From: Brachybacterium aquaticum | Lineage (GTDB): Bacteria; Actinomycetota; Actinomycetes; Actinomycetales; Dermabacteraceae | Assembly: GCF_014204755.1 (NCBI RefSeq) | Contig: NZ_JACHLZ010000001.1 | Location: 434,001-498,000, forward strand | Length of the DNA stretch: 64,000 nucleotides | Reading direction: 5' to 3' | In this document: in pieces, positions 1 to 7,205 of the stretch | Layout: each line of letters starts with the position of its first letter | Position numbering within the stretch: position 1 is the stretch's first letter | Position numbers and translations under genes: made by a program | The notes under the pieces: model-generated | The model's database searches: none | What the model was told of the DNA's origin: nothing | The model's input: the letters and a program-made list of their open reading frames with translations, nothing else

Positions 1-2
1 CC

Positions 3-488
3 GACGGCGGCGCCGGCGAGATGCGCTTCCTCGACGACGTGCTCGACGACTCCCGCGGGGCCGACGGCGTCGCCGCCCTCGCCCGGCGCTGGGCCCTCGA
101 GGGCCTCTCCGCCGGCCAGGACGCCCCGCTGCTCGCCGCCGTCCCGGCCGAGGAGCTCACGGCTGTCACAGTGCTCGAGGCCGCCGAGCGGGGCGACCCG
201 CTCGCCCGCGCCGTCCGCGAGCGGCTCGCCCTGCGCCTGGCCCGCATCGCCGGGATCCTCGCGAGCCTCCTCGGGGCCGAGCGGGTCGTGGTCGCCGGCG
301 CCATCGCCGAGTCCATCGGCCCCCTCCTCGAGCGCTCCCGGGAGCTGCTGCCCGAGGTCGCCACCGCCCCGTTCCCGCAGCTCGTCGCAAGCACCGACGG
401 CCGCGATGTCGTGGTCCGCGGCGCGACCGAGCTCGCCCTCGCCCGCGTGCGCGAGGCCCCGCTCGACCTGCTCATGCCCGACGCCTGA
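3..488 (+). CDS. ROK family protein, C-terminal part (5' end outside window)
   Basis: The reading frame is open from the window edge, so only the last 160 or so residues are present. The visible part has the helical C-terminal half typical of ROK (repressor/ORF/kinase) sugar kinases and regulators: a run of helices followed by the hydrophobic strand AERVVVAGAIAESIGPLL, which matches the second ATPase-fold lobe. The ATP-binding and zinc motifs lie upstream of the window, so kinase and regulator cannot be told apart. A Gfo/Idh/MocA dehydrogenase follows 52 bases downstream on the same strand, which suggests a sugar or polyol catabolic operon. The ROK assignment rests on fold-like pattern only. 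Confidence 0.6.
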   Translation, partial: DGGAGEMRFLDDVLDDSRGADGVAALARRWALEGLSAGQDAPLLAAVPAEELTAVTVLEAAERGDPLARAVRERLALRLARIAGILASLLGAERVVVAGAIAESIGPLLERSRELLPEVATAPFPQLVASTDGRDVVVRGATELALARVREAPLDLLMPDA

Positions 489-540
489 CACCCGACTCCT
501 GACACCCGATCCCGACGACCCCACCCCCGGAAGGACCCCC

Positions 541-1653
541 ATGACCACCACCGCCCCCATCCCCGATGCCCCCACCCGGAAGCTCCGCGCCGGCGTGATC
601 GGCCTCGGCTGGGCCGGCCAGCAGCACGTCGCCGCCTACGCCGCCGACCCCACCGTCGACCTCGTCGCCGTCTCCGCCATGGAGGAGCACCTGCTCGCCG
701 AGCACGGCGACGCGCACGACATCCCCGGCCGCTACCGCGACTGGAAGCAGATGATCGCCGAGGCCGAGCTCGACGTCGTCTCCATCGCCACCCCCACCTT
801 CCTCCACGCCCCGATGGCGATCCACGCCCTCGACGCCGGGCTCCACGTCCTCACCGAGAAGCCGATGGCCGAGAACGGCGAGACCGCCGCGACCATGGTC
901 GAGGCCGCCCGACGCGCCGGCCGTGTGCTCGACGTGTCCTTCAACCACCGCCGCCGCGGTGACGTCACGGCGCTGAAGCAGGTCGTCGACTCCGGCGTGC
1001 TCGGCAAGCTCTACTACGCCAAGGCCGGCTGGGTGCGCCGCCAGGGCATCCCGGGCCTCGGCACCTGGTTCACCAAAGCCCAGAGCTCCGGCGGCGGCGC
1101 GCTCATGGACATCGGCATCCACATGCTCGACATGTCCCTGCACCTCATGGGCGAGCCCGAGGTCACCGCCGCCTCGGCCTCCACCCACGCCGAGTTCGGG
1201 CCGCTGGGACGCGGCGGCTCCGGCTTCGGCGTCTCCCAGCTCGAGGAAGGCGTGCCCTTCGAGGTCGAGGACCTCGCCACCGCATTCCTGCGCCTGGACG
1301 GCGGCGGCACCCTGCTGCTCGAGTCCAGCTGGGCCCAGTGGATCCCGCACGACCTCTGCTACGTCACCCTCTACGGCTCCGACGGCGGCGCCACCATCGA
1401 GTGGGGCGGCGACCCGACCAACGACCACCGCAGGCTCGAGGTGTGGACCGAGGTCGCCGGCATCCCCGCCGAGCTGCGGCCCGTGGCCGGGCCCGACGGT
1501 CGCCACGCCGGCGCCGTCGCGGACTTCCTCCGCGCGGTCCGCGGGGACGACTGGGCCGCCCACGACGGCTCGCTGGCTCTCCGCCGCGCCCGCGTCGTCG
1601 ACGCCTGCTACGCCTCCGCGGCGCAGGGCGCCGAGGTCGCCGTCGGCGGCTGA
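541..1653 (+). CDS. Gfo/Idh/MocA family NAD(P)-dependent oxidoreductase
   Basis: The protein has 370 residues. The Rossmann motif GVIGLGWAG lies near residue 17 and the family signature EKPMAEN near residue 107; a C-terminal alpha/beta domain with the SGGGALMDIGIHMLDM segment follows. These enzymes oxidise or reduce sugars, inositols or their derivatives with NAD(P). The start at 541 is chosen because GGAAGG lies 6 bases upstream; the frame is open further upstream but overlaps the ROK gene. Substrate cannot be read from sequence. The ROK neighbour supports a carbohydrate role. It is probably cotranscribed with the ROK gene, as no promoter is obvious in the 52-base gap. Confidence 0.88.
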   Translation: MTTTAPIPDAPTRKLRAGVIGLGWAGQQHVAAYAADPTVDLVAVSAMEEHLLAEHGDAHDIPGRYRDWKQMIAEAELDVVSIATPTFLHAPMAIHALDAGLHVLTEKPMAENGETAATMVEAARRAGRVLDVSFNHRRRGDVTALKQVVDSGVLGKLYYAKAGWVRRQGIPGLGTWFTKAQSSGGGALMDIGIHMLDMSLHLMGEPEVTAASASTHAEFGPLGRGGSGFGVSQLEEGVPFEVEDLATAFLRLDGGGTLLLESSWAQWIPHDLCYVTLYGSDGGATIEWGGDPTNDHRRLEVWTEVAGIPAELRPVAGPDGRHAGAVADFLRAVRGDDWAAHDGSLALRRARVVDACYASAAQGAEVAVGG

Positions 1654-1730
1654 TGTCGTCGGCCGACGGCGCAGGGCTCAGGCGCCCCGCGCCGTCGGCG
1701 CATCCTGGGCCGTCGCCGTGCTCGCCGTCG

Positions 1731-1751
1731 CCGGCACCATCGAGGTGCCGG
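1731..1751. terminator. Hairpin between convergent genes
   Basis: An 8-base perfect stem (CCGGCACC with GGTGCCGG) encloses a 5-base loop. It lies in the gap between the oxidoreductase ending at 1653 and the hydrolase ending at 1781, so it could serve both strands. There is no U-tract, as is common in high-GC actinobacteria. Confidence 0.5.
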
Positions 1752-1780
1752 GGTCGCTCGCGTCGTCGTGGGGCGGGGGC

Positions 1781-2530
1781 TCAGCCCCGGGCCAGCAGCG
1801 TCTCGGCGAGGAAGCCGACGGTCTGCTGCCAGGCCGCCTCCGCAGCCGCGGCGTGGTGGAGTCCAGGGTGCGGGTTGTCGAAGGCGTGGCCTGCGCCCTC
1901 GTGAAGCATGAAGCGGACCTGCTCGCGAGTGCCGGAGGCGGTGACCGCGTCGCGGATCTGCTCCACCTGATCCATCGGGATGAAAGCGTCCTCGGTGCCG
2001 AAGTGGTGCAGGCTCGGCACCTCGACGAGCGCCGCGCGGTCCAGCAGCGTCGGCAGGGCGGAGCCGTAGTAGCTCACCAGCACCGACGGGGGCCGTTCCT
2101 CCTCTGCCGCCGACGCCGCCGCGGCGGTCGCGAGCCCGCCGCCGTAGCAGAAGCCCACGAGCCCGACCCGCTCCTCGTCCACCGCGCCGTGGGCGCGCAG
2201 GGCGCCGAGCGCGGCGATCGCGTCGGCCTCCGCGCGGTCCCAGGGCAGGCGCTGGGTGAGGTCCATGCCCTCCTGCAGCCAGGGCCCGAGCTCCTCGCCG
2301 TCCTCGATGCCCACCACCGGCGGGTCCAGGCGCGCGAACAGCTGCGGGGCCAGCACCGCGCAGCCCAGCGCCGCGAGGTCCGCGCAGCGCTGCTGCATGT
2401 AGGCGGACAGGCCGAAGATCTCCTGCAGGACCACGAGGCCGGGCACCGGCTCCTCGAGGTTCTCCGGGAGCCAGAGCATCCCGGGCAGGTCGCCGGCGTC
2501 GGTCGGGATCGGAAGCATCGTCGCACTCAC
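1781..2530 (-). CDS. Dienelactone hydrolase family protein
   Basis: The protein has 249 residues, the usual length for this alpha/beta hydrolase family. The nucleophile elbow is GFCYGGG (Cys), the acid is in FGTEDAFIP and the histidine in GAGHAF, giving the Cys-Asp-His triad of dienelactone hydrolase. The N-terminal region contains VVLQEIFGL, also typical of the family. Family members hydrolyse dienelactones or other small esters in the cytoplasm; the actual substrate here is unknown. The GTG start is chosen because a TAGGGT -10 hexamer ends exactly 6 bases before it, predicting a leaderless mRNA. An internal ATG at codon 5 is the alternative. Confidence 0.85.
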   Translation of the reverse strand: MSATMLPIPTDAGDLPGMLWLPENLEEPVPGLVVLQEIFGLSAYMQQRCADLAALGCAVLAPQLFARLDPPVVGIEDGEELGPWLQEGMDLTQRLPWDRAEADAIAALGALRAHGAVDEERVGLVGFCYGGGLATAAAASAAEEERPPSVLVSYYGSALPTLLDRAALVEVPSLHHFGTEDAFIPMDQVEQIRDAVTASGTREQVRFMLHEGAGHAFDNPHPGLHHAAAAEAAWQQTVGFLAETLLARG

Positions 2531-2536
2531 GCCTGG

Positions 2537-2542
2537 ACCCTA
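2537..2542 (-). promoter_or_regulatory. -10 hexamer TAGGGT, leaderless promoter of the dienelactone hydrolase
   Basis: On the minus strand TAGGGT is followed by 6 bases and then the GTG start, so the expected +1 is the first base of the start codon. Confidence 0.6.
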
Positions 2543-2580
2543 CCGCGAGGGGCCTGCGAGGGGATGGTGACCCGGCGAGG

Positions 2581-3789
2581 TCAGGCGAACAGCGCCATCG
2601 CGTACACCGCGAAGAGCAGCAGGTGAACGGCGCCGTGGACGGCGGTGACGCGCGGCGCGGCGGCCGAGACCGCGGAGACGGCGAGGGTCACCCCGAGCAG
2701 CAGCAGGTTCACCGGCGATTCGGCGAGGACCACGGGGGACCCGGTGACCAGGCCGATCACGAGCACGGTCGGGATCGTCAGCGCCAGGGTGGACACCAGT
2801 GCGCCGTGGCACAGGTTCACCACGCGCTGGATCTCGCCGGACGACGCGGCGCGCAGTGCGGTGAGGGTCTCGGGGGTGAACACGATCATCGCGATGAGCA
2901 GGCCGGACAGCGCCACCGGCGCCCCGAGCCGGGCGAGGTCCTCGTCGAGCAGCCCCGCCATGTCGTGGGAGAGCAGCACGATCGGCAGCACGGTCGCGAC
3001 GAGCACCGCGACCCGCACGAGCAGCTCGGTGCGATGGCGGGAGAGGGTCTCGCGCAGCGGGGTCGGGGCAGGGGAGTCCGCTTCGGCGGGGCCGTCGCTC
3101 GGGAGGGCGGCGGCCGACGGGGGCTCGACCTCCTGGAAGTCCTGTGCCTGGGCGCCGGTCTGGCGCCACAGGAAGAAGGCGTAGAGCAGCACGGTCGCGA
3201 GCGCGATGACGATCGCCTGGGGCCCGGTGAAGGCGCCGCCCTCGCCGAGCAGGCCGGGCAGCGCGAAGCACATGGCTGCGAGCGCGATGAGCAGCACGAT
3301 GTAGGTCGAGGCGCCGACGCGGTGCGGGGCCATGTCGCCGTGGCGGATCCCGCCCAGCAGCAGGCAGGCGCCGAGGGCGAGGTTCAGGATGATCATCGAC
3401 ACGGCCATCACGGAGTCGCGGGCGATGGTCGCGTGGTCGCCCGGGCCGAGCATCACCGCGGCGATGAGCACCACCTCGATCACCACGATCGACAGGGTGA
3501 GCACGAGGGTGCCGTAGGGGTCGCCGAGCCGGTGGGCGAGCGCCTCGGCCTGGGCGACGACGCCGCCCGCGGCGAGCACGATCACCGCGACGATTGCGGC
3601 GAGCACCAGGGCGATCGCGGCCGACGGGGGCGCGGCCGGGACCGGGGGGAGCAGGGCGAGCGCGACGACGCCGGCCCAGCCGACGGCGAGGCGGGCGAGG
3701 GCGCCGCGGTCCAGGACAGTGCGCAGGACCTCGCGGGCGGGGGTGCGCTTCGGCTCAGTCGTGCGCTGCGGGGCGGGGGTCGGGGTCAC
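2581..3789 (-). CDS. chaA: ChaA-type calcium/sodium-potassium:proton antiporter
   Basis: The protein has 402 residues with about eleven hydrophobic helices. Two related halves carry the acidic helices of the CaCA/ChaA family: VVIEVVLIAAVM in the first half and MIVFTPETLTALRA in the second. A poorly conserved hydrophilic loop of about 30 residues separates the halves. ChaA proteins exchange Ca2+, Na+ or K+ for protons across the cytoplasmic membrane and help with alkali or salt stress. The start is the GTG at 3789, with AGGAG 6 bases upstream. A TACCCT hexamer at 3880-3885 suggests its own promoter with a leader of about 85 nt. Ion specificity is not visible. Confidence 0.85.
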   Translation of the reverse strand: MTPTPAPQRTTEPKRTPAREVLRTVLDRGALARLAVGWAGVVALALLPPVPAAPPSAAIALVLAAIVAVIVLAAGGVVAQAEALAHRLGDPYGTLVLTLSIVVIEVVLIAAVMLGPGDHATIARDSVMAVSMIILNLALGACLLLGGIRHGDMAPHRVGASTYIVLLIALAAMCFALPGLLGEGGAFTGPQAIVIALATVLLYAFFLWRQTGAQAQDFQEVEPPSAAALPSDGPAEADSPAPTPLRETLSRHRTELLVRVAVLVATVLPIVLLSHDMAGLLDEDLARLGAPVALSGLLIAMIVFTPETLTALRAASSGEIQRVVNLCHGALVSTLALTIPTVLVIGLVTGSPVVLAESPVNLLLLGVTLAVSAVSAAAPRVTAVHGAVHLLLFAVYAMALFA

Positions 3790-3879
3790 GGTCTCTCCTG
3801 CGAGGCCGTCCCCGTCGTGCGTCCGCGGGCCGGGTCGTCCCGGCCGGGGCGCCGGCCTCTCGCGGCGGGCGCACTGCCC

Positions 3880-3885
3880 AGGGTA
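3880..3885 (-). promoter_or_regulatory. -10 hexamer TACCCT upstream of chaA
   Basis: A TANNNT hexamer on the minus strand lies 91 bases upstream of the chaA start. The expected transcription start is near 3873. No convincing -35 is seen. Confidence 0.35.
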
Positions 3886-3899
3886 GCCACACGGCGGCG

Positions 3900-3934
3900 C
3901 CGGGGTCAGGTCCTGGTGTGGGACCTGACCCCGG
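3900..3934 (-). terminator. 14-bp hairpin terminator of the lipoprotein gene
   Basis: The arms at 3900-3913 and 3921-3934 are perfect complements (14 bp) with a 7-base loop. It starts 31 bases past the stop of the minus-strand lipoprotein gene and upstream of the chaA promoter, so it should separate the two transcripts. Confidence 0.75.
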
Positions 3935-3964
3935 CGCGGTGCGCGATGGTGAGGAGTGCGCGGC

Positions 3965-5008
3965 TCAGAGGTCGCCGGGGCTGCCGATCCCCACCAGGAG
4001 ACCCTGGTCGTTGTCCGCGAAGGTGCCCGGGGCGACTTTCAGCTGCCAGTAGCCGCCGTCGGCGAGCTCCGCGGTGCAGTCCACGGTCGCGAAGTCGTCG
4101 AAGTCCATGCCGTCCTCGCAGGTCACGCCCGTCCAGTCGGCCATGTCGGCGACCGGCACGTAGGCGTTGTCGGAGGTGAGCGTCTGGAAGGTGGCCTCCT
4201 CGAGCTCCTCGGCGCTCAACGGCTCCGCGCCGAACATCGAGCCCATGCCGACGCCCGTCAGGGAGACGTTGCCCTGGGTCAGTGCGCTCGCCCCCGCGGG
4301 CAGCTCCACACCGGTGGAGAACAGCACCGCGCTGCGGTAGCCGTGCTCGAAGCCGTCCTCGTGCGGGACGTAGACGGCGCTCGCGACCCACTCCCGGGTC
4401 GGGGCGGTGTCGTCCAGGCTCGTCGGCCCCACGCACCCGGAGGTGCTGCCGGTCTCGAGGGTCAGTGGCTCAGCGCACTCGACGGTCGACCCGAAGGGGT
4501 CGCCGAGCAGCGCTGCGAGCCGGTCGTTCTCGAGGACGATCGGACCGTCGCCGGTCGTGTCCTCCTCCTCGGTGATGCCGAGGTCGGTGACCAGCAGGAT
4601 CCGGGTGCGATCCCCCGATGCACCCGAATCCTGCCCGTCGCCCTCGTCTCCCGCACCCTCATCGGCCCCTGCGCCGTCCTGCTCGTCGGCCTCGCCATCC
4701 GTCGCGGACCCGGAGTCCTCCGCGGACCCGGTGTCCTCGTCGGACCCGTCGGCCGACTCCTCGGCCCCCGCGGAGGGGGCCGTGGTCTGCTCCTGCGCGC
4801 TGCTCCCGCCCGCCGACGGGGTCTCGGCCCCGGTGTCGGCGGCGCCGCAGGCGCTCAGCCCCAGCAGCGCGGCGCCGGCGGCCAGGGCCATGCCGGTGCG
4901 CAGCCGCCGGGCGAGGCCCGCGGTGGTGCTCGTCGTGCAGGTCGTCTCGGTCGTGCTCGTCGTGCTGGTACTGCTGCTCTTCCGTGCGGTTATGAGAGGA
5001 TCCCCCAT
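3965..5008 (-). CDS. Putative secreted lipoprotein of unknown function
   Basis: The protein has 347 residues from the start chosen here. After a Ser/Thr-rich N-terminus come RRLR, a hydrophobic stretch and the lipobox LSAC (Cys54), so it is probably a lipid-anchored extracellular protein. Residues 55-140 are an acidic, Ser/Gly/Asp-rich low-complexity spacer. The rest is a globular domain with four cysteines that could form disulfides. I recognise no domain. The n-region before the lipobox is unusually long; a start at the Met 16 codons before the Cys (4891) would lose the positive charges, so the exact start is uncertain. Directly repeated TTGACC elements lie upstream near 5085-5105. Confidence 0.7.
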   Translation of the reverse strand: MGDPLITARKSSSTSTTSTTETTCTTSTTAGLARRLRTGMALAAGAALLGLSACGAADTGAETPSAGGSSAQEQTTAPSAGAEESADGSDEDTGSAEDSGSATDGEADEQDGAGADEGAGDEGDGQDSGASGDRTRILLVTDLGITEEEDTTGDGPIVLENDRLAALLGDPFGSTVECAEPLTLETGSTSGCVGPTSLDDTAPTREWVASAVYVPHEDGFEHGYRSAVLFSTGVELPAGASALTQGNVSLTGVGMGSMFGAEPLSAEELEEATFQTLTSDNAYVPVADMADWTGVTCEDGMDFDDFATVDCTAELADGGYWQLKVAPGTFADNDQGLLVGIGSPGDL

Positions 5009-5218
5009 CCTGGTCGCCCCGGGGCGGCGGGTCCCGCCGTCGTGGACCGGGGTGTCATGGCCCGCGTCACAACCTGCCAAATGGGTCAAGGAATGGTCAA
5101 GTCCCACCCATGAAACCGCTGTGACAAGCGTGTGGAGATTCTGTGTGCCCGGCCATCATCCCTGGTCGGAGCGATTTCTCCGGCTGGGGGAGTTGGTGGG
5201 AGCTGGGGGAGGAGGGGA

Positions 5219-5482
5219 TCAGCGGGGACCGCCGGGGCCGGGATCGCCGTGGCGTCGGCGGTACTCGTCGTCCTCCGCGTCCTCGTCCCGGACCGAGCTG
5301 CCGCGACCTCCCCGGAAGCCCAGGGCGATGCCGAGCGCGGTACCGACGGCGAAGCCCACGAGCGCGCCGAGCAGCAGGTTGTCGAAGGCCGTCAGGCCCA
5401 CGCCGATGCCCACGGTGAAGCCGAGCATCATCCCGAAGGGCAGCCAGGTGGCGTCGAAGCGGCGGCGGGGACGGTCGGTCAT
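5219..5482 (-). CDS. Small two-helix membrane protein
   Basis: The protein has 87 residues. Two hydrophobic, glycine-rich helices occupy about residues 13-55 (for example GFTVGIGVGLTAF and GALVGFAVGTALG), followed by a charged tail rich in Asp, Arg and Gly. It resembles small helix-pair inner-membrane proteins of unknown function. The frame is open far upstream, but the ATG at 5482 is preceded by AGAGG at a good distance and gives a sensible cytoplasmic N-terminus (MTDRPRRR). It is divergent from the SulP gene. Confidence 0.7.
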   Translation of the reverse strand: MTDRPRRRFDATWLPFGMMLGFTVGIGVGLTAFDNLLLGALVGFAVGTALGIALGFRGGRGSSVRDEDAEDDEYRRRHGDPGPGGPR

Positions 5483-5588
5483 GGAGCCTCTGTCGGTGGG
5501 CGTGCCCGGGAGCGGGTGCGAGCGGGCGGGGTGTCGGGCGGGGTGTCCAGCGTAGCCCGCGGCGGAGCGGCCCCGGACACCGCGCCGG

Positions 5589-5594
5589 TACCCT
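5589..5594 (+). promoter_or_regulatory. -10 hexamer TACCCT, leaderless promoter of the SulP gene
   Basis: TACCCT ends 6 bases before the GTG at 5601, so +1 coincides with the start codon. No ribosome-binding site is present in those bases. Confidence 0.65.
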
Positions 5595-5600
5595 CCCGGG

Positions 5601-7160
5601 GTGACCGCGACCCCTGCCCCCACCGCCACGCCCACCGTGCGCGAGGCGCTGCGCAGCCCGCGCCTGCTGACCACCGAGGTGCTCGCCGGCGCCGTCACCA
5701 CCCTCGCGCTCATCCCCGAGGTGATCTCCTTCTCCGTGATCGCGGGGGTGGACCCGAAGGTCAGCCTCATCGCCTCGGTGGTGCTCGCGGTCTCCATGAC
5801 CTTCCTCGGCGGACGGCCCGCGATGATCACCGCCGCCGCGGGCGCGGTCGCGCTCGTGGTCGCGCCGCTCGTGCACACCCACGGGACCCAGTACCTGCTG
5901 CCCACCGTGCTCCTCGCGGGGCTCATCCAGATCGGCTTCGGCCTCGCCGGGCTCGCGCGGATGATGCGCTTCATCCCGCGCTCTGTGATGATCGGCTTCG
6001 TCAACGCGCTCGGCATACTCATCTTCACCGCGCAGCTCCAGCACGTCCTCGATGTGCCGGCCGCGGTGTACCCGCTGTTCGCGCTCACCCTCGTGGTGGT
6101 GCTCGTCCTGCCCCGGTTCACGAAGGCCGTGCCCGCCCCGCTGGTCGCGATCGTGCTGGTCACAGCCATCGCGATGATCGCGCACCTCAGCGTCCCGACC
6201 GTCGGGGACCAGGGCGAGGTCTCCGGCGGGCTGCCCGGCATCACCCCGCTCGAGGTGCCGCTGACGCTCGAGACCCTGCGCCTCATCCTCCCCACAGCGC
6301 TGAGCGTCGCGTTCGTCGGACTCATGGAGACGCTGCTGACGGCGAAGCTCGTCGACGATCTCACCGAGACCCGCTCCTCGAAGTCCCGCGAGTCCTGGGG
6401 ACTGGGGGTCGCGAACATCCTCGCCGGGCTCTGGGGTGGGATCGCCGGCTGCGCCATGATCGGCCAGACGGTCATGAACGTGAAGCTCGGCGGGGCCCGC
6501 ACCCGGATCTCCACGCTGGTCGCCGGGGTGCTGCTGCTGGTGCTGGTCACGTCGCTGTCCGGGCTCATGGAGCAGATCCCGATGGCGGCGCTCGCCGCGG
6601 TCATGATGGTCGTCGCGGTCTCGACGCTGGACCTGCGCAGCGTGCGCCCCTCCACCCTGCGCCGCATGCCGCTGTCCGAGACGCTCGTGATGCTCACGAC
6701 CGTCGTGGTCGTCGTCGCCACCCACAACCTCGCCGTCGGCGTCGCCGCCGGGACGGTGCTCGCGATGGTGCTGTTCGCACGCCGGGTCGCGCACGTCACG
6801 CAGGTGCGGCGCGAGGTCGTGCCGGCGGGCGCGGCTGATGGGGTTGGCGCGGCCGACGGGTCCGGCGCGGCCGACGGGGCACGCGGCGCGGTGCGCTACG
6901 CGGTGCGCGGCCCGCTGTTCTTCGGCAGCAGCAACGACCTCGTCGAGCAGTTCGACTACTCAGCTGACGCAGTAGACGCCGCACCGGGATGTGCAGTGAC
7001 CGTGGACCTCTCGGCCGCCCAGGTCTGGGACGCCTCGACCGTCGCGGCGCTCGACGCGGTCCAGGCGAAGTACGCCGCGCACGACCTCGAGGTCGTCTTC
7101 ACCGGGCTCGATGCGCGCTCGAGCGACTTCCACGGCCGGCTGACGGGGACGCTGAACTGA
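5601..7160 (+). CDS. SulP family inorganic anion transporter with STAS domain
   Basis: The protein has 519 residues. About 400 N-terminal residues form the multi-helix SulP transport domain, and the C-terminal 90 or so form a STAS domain (VDLSAAQVWDASTVAALD). SulP proteins move sulfate, bicarbonate or other anions across the cytoplasmic membrane; specificity is not predictable here. The linker between the domains, around residues 410-435, holds three ADG repeats, two of them encoded by the dispersed CGGCCGACGGGG motif. The last codons lie in a 17-bp tandem duplication, and the stop codon is inside it. The GTG start fits a leaderless promoter. Confidence 0.9.
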   Translation: MTATPAPTATPTVREALRSPRLLTTEVLAGAVTTLALIPEVISFSVIAGVDPKVSLIASVVLAVSMTFLGGRPAMITAAAGAVALVVAPLVHTHGTQYLLPTVLLAGLIQIGFGLAGLARMMRFIPRSVMIGFVNALGILIFTAQLQHVLDVPAAVYPLFALTLVVVLVLPRFTKAVPAPLVAIVLVTAIAMIAHLSVPTVGDQGEVSGGLPGITPLEVPLTLETLRLILPTALSVAFVGLMETLLTAKLVDDLTETRSSKSRESWGLGVANILAGLWGGIAGCAMIGQTVMNVKLGGARTRISTLVAGVLLLVLVTSLSGLMEQIPMAALAAVMMVVAVSTLDLRSVRPSTLRRMPLSETLVMLTTVVVVVATHNLAVGVAAGTVLAMVLFARRVAHVTQVRREVVPAGAADGVGAADGSGAADGARGAVRYAVRGPLFFGSSNDLVEQFDYSADAVDAAPGCAVTVDLSAAQVWDASTVAALDAVQAKYAAHDLEVVFTGLDARSSDFHGRLTGTLN

Positions 7161-7174
7161 CGGGGACGCTGAAC
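7141..7174. repeat. 17-bp tandem duplication across the SulP stop codon
   Basis: TGACGGGGACGCTGAAC occurs twice without a break. The first copy encodes the last residues of the transporter, and the TGA stop spans the junction, so the second copy is noncoding. Confidence 0.9.
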
Positions 7175-7193
7175 TGACCCGGGACGTTCAGCG
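7167..7193. terminator. Hairpin between convergent sulP and S9 peptidase genes
   Basis: CGCTGAAC and GTTCAGCG form an 8-bp stem around an 11-base loop. The left arm is the end of the second copy of the 17-bp duplication. It lies in the 45-base gap between two converging genes. Confidence 0.5.
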
Positions 7194-7205
7194 CGCCCCC
7201 GCAGG

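Noticed and set aside
5097-6799. Long minus-strand frames opposite the SulP gene
   Set aside because: Only the last 88 codons (5219-5482) encode a sensible protein with a ribosome site. The upstream part is a shadow of SulP.
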